From VAZQ01 sp036498625 (GTDB lineage: Bacteria; Pseudomonadota; Alphaproteobacteria; Rhizobiales; Xanthobacteraceae), in the NCBI GenBank assembly GCA_036498625.1, contig DASYFD010000323.1:1-22406 (forward strand): a stretch of DNA of 22,406 bases. The letters run 5' to 3'. Shown piece after piece: positions 16,154 to 22,406 of this stretch (positions within the stretch are counted from its first letter, which is position 1; the number at the start of each line of letters is the position of its first letter). The notes below the pieces were generated by a model that saw only the letters and a program-made list of their open reading frames with translations, made no database searches and was not told the origin of the DNA. The position numbers and the translations under genes were made by a program.

Positions 16154-17886
16154 GCGAGCTGCTCCTGCACGCCGAAGCGGCGGCTGATCGAATGGGCGGC
16201 CGCGCTGAGCGCAATGAGCACCATGAACATCACCACCGCGAATGCTCCGAGCAGCAGGAACGAGCCTTCTTCCCACAGATCGAAGATCACCACGGCGGCG
16301 GTTCTGTTCTGCGAGCGCGCCAGCATGAGGGCGATGGTGAGTTCGCGATAGGCATGCACCATCACCCAGAACCAGGCTGCCAGCAGTCCGGGCTTGAGCA
16401 GCGGCAGCATGATCTTGAAGAAATTGCGCGCCCACGAGGTGCCCGCAACCTGCGCAGCCTCATCGAGCTCGGTGTGAATCTGCATCATCGAGGCCGAGAC
16501 GAAACGCAGCGCCACCGGCATATATTTGGTCAGATAGGCAAGCCCGATGATAAGGAGGGTTCCGATGATCGGCAGCGGGACCATGAGATAAAACCAGAAG
16601 AAGGTCGCGCCCAGCACGACGCTGGGGATGGCGATCGGCGCGAACGCGAGAAAGTCGAGGATGCGGCGGCCGCGCAACCGGGTCTTCTGCACGAAATAGC
16701 TGATCAGCGCCACCATCACGACGACCGCGGTCGCAGTCGCGGGGCCGAGAATGGTGCTGTTGATCATCGGCGCAATGGTTTTGCTATTGTGGAACAGCGC
16801 CCAGTAGTTGTCCAAGGACATGCTCTCGAAGGCGGCAACGCTCGGAACCTGGTAGAACGGCAGCAGCGAAGCATACAGCATCATCAGGAGCGGCACGCCT
16901 GTGATCAGGAATACCAGGGCGAGCGCCAGGGCGCAGGTCAGATAGCGCCACCGTCCGAGATCGATGCGGCGCGGACGGAAGTCCTTGCCGGTGATGGTCT
17001 GGTAACGCTCACCGTGGCCGATGAGCCGGAAGTAGGCGAGCAGCAGCACGATCGCGACCGCGAGCAGCGCCATCGCATAGGTGCTCGACAGCCCCCAATC
17101 GATCGGCGTGCGCGAGGTGTCGTAGAAAATCTCGGTCGTATAGACGCGCACGCCGGCGCGCGTTCCCAACAGCAGCGGAACATCGAAACTCTCGATCGTG
17201 GTCAGGAACAGGAGCAGGAGCGCGGCCGCCAGGGCCGGCAGCGCGAGCGGCAGCGAGATGCGGCGCAGCGTGCGCCAGTTGCCGGCGCCGGTCATGCTGG
17301 AGGCTTCCTCGAGCCGCGGGTCCATGCCCTGGAAGGCGGCGGCGAGCAGCAGATAGACGAGCGGTACCATCTCCAGCGACTGCACCCAGACCATGCCCCA
17401 GAAGCTGTAAATATTGACCAGGTTGCGCACGCCGGCGAGCCGCAGCATCATTTGATTGAACAGGCCGATATTGGGGCTCGCGACCAGGATCCAGGAAATG
17501 GCGATGAGGATTCCCGGGATGGCGATGCGCCCGATCAGCATGAATCCGAGGAGCCGGGCGAGCGGCGTATTGGTGCGCGCAATCACCCATGCCATGAAGG
17601 CACCGATCGCGAAGGCGAGGAGCGTGGAGGCAAATGCAAAGCTCAAGGTGCTCCAGCTCGTGCGCCAGAAGGCGGCGCTGCCATAGGCGCGCAGATAGTT
17701 GGCGAACGTGAAGGAGAAGCTGAGGAAATCCGGTTCGCCGGGCCGTGCCGCCTTGAGACTGGTCCAGATGATCATCACGAAGGGAATGGCCACCTGATAG
17801 GCCAGGACCGCGATCAACAGCGCCAGCGCCGCCTCTTGCCAGCCGAAGCGTCCCCGCACACCCGTCTGTCGCGAAAGCAAGGCCAC
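16150..17886 (-). CDS. Fused two-domain ABC transporter permease
   Basis: About 578 residues with roughly twelve membrane helices in two halves, each a complete binding-protein-dependent permease domain, as in FbpB- or ThiP-type importers. Each half has a coupling EAA loop: EEASSMTGAGNWRTLRRISL in the first half and DEAAQVAGTSWARNFFKIML in the second. Thus one polypeptide forms the whole channel. Start is uncertain: GTG at 17886 is used, and a TTG at 17898 overlapping the stop of the binding protein (TTGA) is possible; neither has a clear ribosome site. The stop overlaps the ATPase start by 4 nt. The importer's specificity is set by the binding protein. Confidence 0.95.
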   Translation of the reverse strand: MALLSRQTGVRGRFGWQEAALALLIAVLAYQVAIPFVMIIWTSLKAARPGEPDFLSFSFTFANYLRAYGSAAFWRTSWSTLSFAFASTLLAFAIGAFMAWVIARTNTPLARLLGFMLIGRIAIPGILIAISWILVASPNIGLFNQMMLRLAGVRNLVNIYSFWGMVWVQSLEMVPLVYLLLAAAFQGMDPRLEEASSMTGAGNWRTLRRISLPLALPALAAALLLLFLTTIESFDVPLLLGTRAGVRVYTTEIFYDTSRTPIDWGLSSTYAMALLAVAIVLLLAYFRLIGHGERYQTITGKDFRPRRIDLGRWRYLTCALALALVFLITGVPLLMMLYASLLPFYQVPSVAAFESMSLDNYWALFHNSKTIAPMINSTILGPATATAVVVMVALISYFVQKTRLRGRRILDFLAFAPIAIPSVVLGATFFWFYLMVPLPIIGTLLIIGLAYLTKYMPVALRFVSASMMQIHTELDEAAQVAGTSWARNFFKIMLPLLKPGLLAAWFWVMVHAYRELTIALMLARSQNRTAAVVIFDLWEEGSFLLLGAFAVVMFMVLIALSAAAHSISRRFGVQEQLA

Positions 17887-17894
17887 CGCAGTGC

Positions 17895-18971
17895 TCAATG
17901 CCGCCGTGCCACGTACTTGTTCCAGTAGCCCATCAGCCGCTCCATGACGTCCGGCGGCGCGTCCACATAGGTGACGATCTTCATGCTGTCGGGAAAGAAC
18001 GGATGCTTCAGCGCGACCGGTCCGCGCAGGAGGCGTGCCACGTAGCCTTGGCTCTCGGGAGTCAGCGACCAATCCGCCCACAGCGCCGCCGCATAAGGGT
18101 GCTGGGCATTCTTGTTGATCGCCGCGACGCCGGCGAAGCCGAAAGCCGGAGCTGAATAGACGATTGCATAGGGAGCCGAGGGGTTTTTGCGCTGGATGAT
18201 GATGCCCTGATAGAGATAATTGTCACCCTGCAGCATATGGTCGCCGGCCAGCATGAGCTCCACCCGTTGGGCGTGGCCGCGCTGGATGATGGGATCGTTC
18301 TCGCCGATGCACTTGAGCAGCTGCTCGGTCCCTTGCTCGCCGAACATGGCATTGAGGCCGGCGAGGTAGCGGTCTTCGGCCGGGTCGAAGGAAACGCTGC
18401 CCTTGAAGAACGGATTGCACAGGTCCTTCCAACCGGTCGGGACCTTGTCCTTGGGAACCAGGCTCGAGTTGTAGGACAATCCGTGCTCGCTCCAGTACCA
18501 GGGAGTCCAGTGCCCCGCCGGGTCGATGAACCCTTGATAGGGCGGAAGAATGGTTCCGGTCGCGGGACTGGACAGACGGGCCAGCATGTCCTTGTTGCGC
18601 AGGGCGGTGAGGTCCGGCAATGCAACGTTGATGACGTCGGTAAGGTGCCGGCCGGCGGTCTCCTCGGTATAGAGGCGCTCGGTGGCGTCCTGCGAGCCGA
18701 TATCGTTCTCCAGCTCGATCTTGAGAAATGGAAATCGCTTCTGGAACAGGCCGACGTGCTCGGTGGCGAGATTTCCCCGCATGGTGTGGATGATCACGAG
18801 CTTGCCCTCGCGGCGGGCGCCGTCTTCCATGCGCTTGCCGCGTTCGGCGGCCGGCAGCTGGGCGAGATCGGCGTAGATTTTGTCGACGGAGGAATTCTGT
18901 GCCGCCGCCGGCGGCGGCGCGCACTGCAGGCCCAAAAGCGCCGCGATGCAGCACATCGCCAGACGGTTCAT
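17895..18971 (-). CDS. Extracellular solute-binding protein of the ABC importer
   Basis: About 358 residues with a signal peptide (MNRLAMCCIAALLG... cut near PAAAQ, residue 24). The region EGARREGKLVIIHTM-like (DGARREGKLVIIHTM) and the later GWKDLCNPFFKG are typical of the Fe3+-type solute-binding family. The protein has no adjacent Tyr-Tyr pair, which ferric binding proteins use to hold iron, so an organic ligand is likelier. ATG at 18971 sits at the start of the signal peptide; a GTG nine codons upstream is less likely. It is 35 nt downstream of deacetylase B and is followed, with overlap or an 8-nt gap, by the permease. It should act in the periplasm. Confidence 0.92.
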   Translation of the reverse strand: MNRLAMCCIAALLGLQCAPPPAAAQNSSVDKIYADLAQLPAAERGKRMEDGARREGKLVIIHTMRGNLATEHVGLFQKRFPFLKIELENDIGSQDATERLYTEETAGRHLTDVINVALPDLTALRNKDMLARLSSPATGTILPPYQGFIDPAGHWTPWYWSEHGLSYNSSLVPKDKVPTGWKDLCNPFFKGSVSFDPAEDRYLAGLNAMFGEQGTEQLLKCIGENDPIIQRGHAQRVELMLAGDHMLQGDNYLYQGIIIQRKNPSAPYAIVYSAPAFGFAGVAAINKNAQHPYAAALWADWSLTPESQGYVARLLRGPVALKHPFFPDSMKIVTYVDAPPDVMERLMGYWNKYVARRH

Positions 18972-18992
18972 CGGCGTTCCATCCCGTTGGTC

Positions 18993-19003
18993 ACCCATCC
19001 TAC
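18993..19003 (+). repeat. Possible remnant of the GTAGGATGGGT element
   Basis: An exact ACCCATCCTAC, the end motif of the palindrome family at 1430 and 5151, lies in the 35-nt gap between deacetylase B and the binding protein. A second arm is not seen. It may be a relic of an element or coincidence. Confidence 0.3.
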
Positions 19004-19006
19004 CGC

Positions 19007-19879
19007 CTAGGCGAGCGGACGATAAGGCTCCGCCGGCAGGTCCGTGGCCAGCAGATGGTCGGCCACCTCCCGGCGCAGCGGGATCCAGACCTCGTCCTGA
19101 TATTGCTTCACGTAGCGTATCATCTGCTCGAAGGCGACCGCGATGTTCGGACGCCCGCCGAGCTCGGCATGGACGATGACGTCCATCGCCCCCGGGCGGC
19201 CGCGCAGCGCCTCCTGGTAGATGAAATCGAACGAGGTCCTGAAGCCTTCGAAGAAGGTCGTGGCATTGCCAAGCCCACCCGACCAGGCGCGCCAGTCATT
19301 GGCGTAGTTGAGCTTGGGAATCACGGCGATCCGTTTGCCGTTCGCCTCGGCCAGATAGGGCACATCGTCATCGAAGGCATCGCCGAACCAGCGGTAGCCC
19401 TCGTCCGCCAGGATGCCGAGGGTCTCGGGCGTATGCAGATTGCCGGGTCCGGCCCAGCCCACCGGGCGCAGCCCGACGCAGGCCTCGATCACGCGAGCAC
19501 AATCGCGCACTTCCTCGCGTTGGCGGTCGGGCGACAAGTCGGTCATGTGGTAGTCGTTGGTCATGCCGTGACTGGCGATCTCGTGGCCGGCCTTGTGCAG
19601 AGCCTGGATGGTTTCCGGCCATCTCTCCACCGCGAGTCCATTGGCCCCGATGGTAGCCAGGATGGCGTTTCGATCGAATATGTCCATGAGGCGCCAGATG
19701 CCGACCGCGCCGCCGTAATTGGCGTGCGACAGCGAGGCGACATTCACCTTGATCTTCGAGCTTTGCTTGAAGCGTCCGCTTTCGCGAAATGCCTCATAGG
19801 CCACGCGGAAAGTGCAGCAGACCAGCTTACCATCCGGCCAGGTCAGCCTGGGTTCCGGCCACTGCATGCCGCGATGCAT
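19007..19879 (-). CDS. Polysaccharide deacetylase/PuuE-like protein, copy B
   Basis: The 290-residue protein is a paralogue of 11084-11935 along its whole length (SLSHANYGG, GLAVERWPETI, LADEGYRWFGD, HAELGGRPNIAVAFEQMIRY). It has the same non-canonical centre: Glu29 at the TFDD position (VAYEAF) and His104 with Asn108 in SHGMTND. The start is ATG at 19879, supported by AGGAGA 5 nt upstream; it is seven residues longer at the N-terminus than copy A. It is the first gene of the importer operon, so it likely works on the imported compound. Whether it is an amidase on a cyclic amide (as in PuuE) or a deacetylase is open. Confidence 0.9.
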   Translation of the reverse strand: MHRGMQWPEPRLTWPDGKLVCCTFRVAYEAFRESGRFKQSSKIKVNVASLSHANYGGAVGIWRLMDIFDRNAILATIGANGLAVERWPETIQALHKAGHEIASHGMTNDYHMTDLSPDRQREEVRDCARVIEACVGLRPVGWAGPGNLHTPETLGILADEGYRWFGDAFDDDVPYLAEANGKRIAVIPKLNYANDWRAWSGGLGNATTFFEGFRTSFDFIYQEALRGRPGAMDVIVHAELGGRPNIAVAFEQMIRYVKQYQDEVWIPLRREVADHLLATDLPAEPYRPLA

Positions 19880-20022
19880 CGGCGTCTCCTCGTCCGGCCG
19901 GCGCTGCTTGCACAGGTGTCCCGGCAGTCCGGCATTCCTGGCATGCGTCGATCATTTTTCCAAGGGCGGCTCGCCGCACGGCATTTGCAGCCGGCCGGTC
20001 CGCGAGGATCACCGACCTCGGC

Positions 20023-21132
20023 TCATTTCGACTTGCGGCTTGAGATTCGCACCGCCTGGGTATCGATCGACACCTTGAAGTGCGACAGGAAGCTCATGCC
20101 CAGGAGCCCGTCGACGCCGTCTCCGTACGCTGCCTTGGCATCCGACTGAACCACGACCGGCACGTCCTTGGCGGCGAGCGAGCGCAGCTGGATGGTGGCG
20201 GCCCGGCCCTGCTTGCCGTCGCCCATGCCGTTGGCGGTGTGAAGTTGCAGCGCGCTGTCCTGATCGATCTGGATCTTGGCCTTTTGCGCGAACGTTGCGG
20301 TCAGGGACACGAAGGTCGCGCCGGTGTCGAGGATCATATTGCCCAGCACGCCGTTGATGCTGACCGGCAATCTGGCCATGCTGTTCGGCCGCGCAAGCTT
20401 GAAGACTTCCTCGCCGCCGCTCGTCCCGGGCTGGCAGCGGCCTTTCGCGGTGTAGTCGGCGATGATCGCCCGCGTCTGGCTGGTGTCGTTGCGCGCCGGA
20501 TTGAGCGACACCCAGGATTCGATCGGCAGCACGGCATCGCAGAATTGGCCGAGCTTCTCATAAGCCCGCGCCATGGCCAGATAGGCGACGCTCGAGATCT
20601 GGTTCTTGTTCCCGAACAGCTCGAGGGCGGTGACATAATCGTCGATGGCCGGCTTGAGCAGGCCGCCGCGATCACGGGCGACGGCTCGCAGGTAATAGCC
20701 GTTGTCGTTGAACGGCTCGAGCGCGATCAAATCCGATGCGACCGACGCCGCCCGCGTGTAGTCGGAGAGCGTGAGCAGGATGTTGACGGCGGTCCGGAGT
20801 GAAGGCGCATAGTGGCCGCTGCAGGCCGCTGAAAAACTGATGTGGGCGTTGGCGGCCTCGCGCCGGCGGCCGACGCTCTCGAGCGCGATGCCGAGCTGCT
20901 CGACCGCTTTTTGATCACAGGGCTCGCGGGTCAGCGCCTCGAGCGGCGATCGCACCGGCTCGCTGCCGGTGACGTTCGGCGGCAGATCGATCAACAGCCG
21001 ATTCATGATCGCCAGGATGGCTTCATCCCTGGCTCCCTGCTTCGTCTGCGCGGTGGCCGGGAGGCAAAAAGCGAAAATCGACGCCGTGAGGGCACCGAGC
21101 CAAGCGGAACCGCGATCGATCCGGGATATCAT
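20023..21132 (-). CDS. Exported TPR-containing retropepsin-like aspartyl protease family protein
   Basis: The 369-residue protein starts with a signal peptide (ending near PATAQ, residue 29). Helical repeats of TPR character (for example YYLRAVARDRGGLLKPAIDD) cover roughly residues 80-220. A C-terminal retropepsin-like domain holds ILDTGATFVSL with catalytic Asp269, and GVDGLLGMSFLSHF near residues 339-352. Members of this clan AA family usually act as dimers through a single DTG motif. Its substrate is unknown. ATG at 21132 is preferred over a start 20 codons upstream as it begins directly before the signal peptide. It is divergent from the PQQ dehydrogenase gene and 143 nt from deacetylase B, with no gene visible in that gap. 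Confidence 0.88.
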   Translation of the reverse strand: MISRIDRGSAWLGALTASIFAFCLPATAQTKQGARDEAILAIMNRLLIDLPPNVTGSEPVRSPLEALTREPCDQKAVEQLGIALESVGRRREAANAHISFSAACSGHYAPSLRTAVNILLTLSDYTRAASVASDLIALEPFNDNGYYLRAVARDRGGLLKPAIDDYVTALELFGNKNQISSVAYLAMARAYEKLGQFCDAVLPIESWVSLNPARNDTSQTRAIIADYTAKGRCQPGTSGGEEVFKLARPNSMARLPVSINGVLGNMILDTGATFVSLTATFAQKAKIQIDQDSALQLHTANGMGDGKQGRAATIQLRSLAAKDVPVVVQSDAKAAYGDGVDGLLGMSFLSHFKVSIDTQAVRISSRKSK

Positions 21133-21336
21133 GCGCTCGCCCCCTGAGCCCCACGTTCCATGGATAATGCGCTGGGCCCGTGCGCCCGGCAAGGTGGTGG
21201 CTTATCCGCGATGCAGCCCGGTTGCCTCGCCCGCAAGCGGGGCGCAGAGCGCTGCGATGCGTCAGGCCGCATTTGCAAGCTGTGCCGGCTGTGGCATCCT
21301 TCCGGCAACGATAGAAGAAATACCCGGGGAGGAAAC
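21133..21336. other. Divergent intergenic region of 204 nt
   Basis: The region lies between the divergent aspartyl protease-like and PQQ dehydrogenase genes and must carry both starts of transcription. I could not identify a convincing -35/-10 pair or operator. A GGGGAGG at 21326-21332, 4 nt before the ATG at 21337, is the ribosome site of the PQQ dehydrogenase. Confidence 0.5.
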
Positions 21337-22406
21337 ATGCGCCGCATCGGCTGGCGGATCGGCATTATCGTGTGCCTGGCGGCCGCTCCGGCGCTCGCCT
21401 GCGCGCAAGGCGCGTCGGATCTACGCCAGCCTGCCGGCCCGGAATGGCCGGCCATCGGGGGCGACTGGAGCAATTCGCGCTATTCTGCGCTGACGCAGAT
21501 CAACCGCGACAATGTGAAGAATCTCAAGGGTGCCTGGGTGGTTCACCTGGGCTCGGGGCTGGGCCCCAAATATTCGCTGGAAGGGACCCCGGTGGTGCGG
21601 GACGGGGTGCTTTACGTCTCGACCGGCAACGACGACGTCTATGCGTTCGATGCCAGGACCGGCGCGCTGATCTGGGAGCACCGGTCCGGCATCGACCAGA
21701 ACATCACCACGGTGTGCTGCGGCTGGGACAATCGCGGCGTCGCGGTGGCGGACGGCAAGGTGTTCATCGGCTACCTGGACGGCAGCTTCGTGGCGCTCGA
21801 CGCCAGGACCGGGAATCTCATCTGGCAGACCCAGGTCGGCCGTTGGCAGGACGGCTACACCATAACCAGCGCGCCGCTCTATTACAATGGCGTGATCTAT
21901 ACCGGCATCTCAGGCGGGGACCGCGAGGCGCGCGGCAAGCTCACCGCGCTCGATGCCGGGAGCGGCAAGGAGCTCTGGCATTGGTGGACGGTGCCGGGGC
22001 CTGGCGAGTTCGGCGGCGATACCTGGCCGTCGCCCACCGATCCCGATCCGATTCGCGCCAGCGCCTATCTGCATGGCGGCGGCAATATCTGGAACACGCC
22101 GGCGGTCGATCCGGAGCTCGGCCTCATCTATTTCAGCACCGGCAACCCGGGCCCGACCGCAGGCGGCATCGGCCGCAACCGGCCGGGCGACAACCTGTTC
22201 AGCTCGTCGATCGTGGCGCTGCATCTCGACGGCACCTATGCGTGGCACTTCCAGGAGGTGCACCGTGATCTGTGGGACTTCGACGCGCCGAGCCCGGTGG
22301 TCCTGTTCGAGCAAAGCTATGAGGGCGTAAGGCGAAAGGGCATCGCCCAGGCCGGCAAGACCGGCTGGATCTACATGCTCGATCGCAGCAACGGGAAACC
22401 GCTGAT
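21337..22406 (+). CDS. PQQ-dependent alcohol/sugar dehydrogenase, cut by window edge
   Basis: Translation from ATG 21337 is open to the window end (356 codons). A signal peptide (to about residue 24) is followed by beta-propeller blades with the GxxxALDARTGxxxW pattern (LDARTGNLIWQTQ, FDARTGALIWEH). The adjacent cysteines Cys127-Cys128 (TTVCCGWDNRG) correspond to the vicinal disulfide that covers PQQ. GGDTWP and HRDLWDFDAPSP are further family motifs; Asp314 is the likely catalytic base. It would oxidise an alcohol or sugar in the periplasm and pass electrons to a cytochrome or quinone. PQQ synthesis genes are not in the window. The substrate cannot be read from the visible part. Confidence 0.92.
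   Translation, partial: MRRIGWRIGIIVCLAAAPALACAQGASDLRQPAGPEWPAIGGDWSNSRYSALTQINRDNVKNLKGAWVVHLGSGLGPKYSLEGTPVVRDGVLYVSTGNDDVYAFDARTGALIWEHRSGIDQNITTVCCGWDNRGVAVADGKVFIGYLDGSFVALDARTGNLIWQTQVGRWQDGYTITSAPLYYNGVIYTGISGGDREARGKLTALDAGSGKELWHWWTVPGPGEFGGDTWPSPTDPDPIRASAYLHGGGNIWNTPAVDPELGLIYFSTGNPGPTAGGIGRNRPGDNLFSSSIVALHLDGTYAWHFQEVHRDLWDFDAPSPVVLFEQSYEGVRRKGIAQAGKTGWIYMLDRSNGKPL

Noticed and set aside
16192..17928. A 578-codon open frame antisense to the permease
   Set aside because: The translation is Glu-, Gln- and Arg-rich and low in complexity, the mirror of hydrophobic membrane helices on the minus strand.
15062..18971. Ferric iron importer FbpABC
   Set aside because: The architecture fits, but the binding protein lacks a Tyr pair, and the operon contains hydrolases and deacetylases, so a named iron function is not supported.
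19827..20012. A 61-codon open frame in the gap between deacetylase B and the aspartyl protease-like gene
   Set aside because: No ribosome site or family feature, and it overlaps the start of deacetylase B on the same strand.

Overview
The window is GC-rich and tightly packed. Its gene content (tungstate-type ABC permease, PQQ dehydrogenase, IorAB-type molybdenum hydroxylase, many importer and catabolic genes) and its intergenic palindromes starting GTAGGATGGGT or GTCATGCCCGCG suggest a soil alphaproteobacterium of the Rhizobiales, near Bradyrhizobium or Xanthobacteraceae. This placement rests on recognition, not on a search. I see no rRNA, tRNA, CRISPR array, insertion sequence or phage gene.

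Layout. Positions 1-1407 (minus strand) carry a TupB-like permease followed by a tandem-rhodanese protein that runs off the left edge. Positions 1692-4158 (plus strand) hold lemA and a DUF2207 membrane protein, overlapping by ATGA; the DUF2207 gene has a probable one-base frameshift near its 3' end. Positions 4233-6155 (minus) hold an isoaspartate-methyltransferase-like protein and an amidohydrolase of the ACMSD type. A DUF2199 gene lies at 6265-6840 (plus).

From 19879 down to 6887 every gene reads on the minus strand, about 13 kb. In transcription order they are: PuuE-like deacetylase B, periplasmic binding protein, fused two-domain permease, ABC ATPase, alpha/beta hydrolase B (these five are overlapping or nearly so and look like one operon), alpha/beta hydrolase A, PuuE-like deacetylase A, a 2Fe-2S subunit and a molybdopterin subunit of an IorAB-type hydroxylase, and an acyl-CoA-dehydrogenase-fold flavoprotein. 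A TPR/aspartyl-protease protein (20023-21132, minus) and a PQQ-dependent dehydrogenase (21337 to the right edge, plus) diverge from each other.

The most interesting part is 11084-19879. Two PuuE-like deacetylases and two 457-residue alpha/beta hydrolases, each pair paralogous, are built around one ABC importer. I infer an importer-hydrolase pathway for an unknown organic compound, perhaps a cyclic amide or ester, with the molybdenum hydroxylase and flavoprotein possibly acting later. The substrate cannot be read from the sequence. Long imperfect palindromes of at least four kinds sit in the gene gaps and are a second notable feature.
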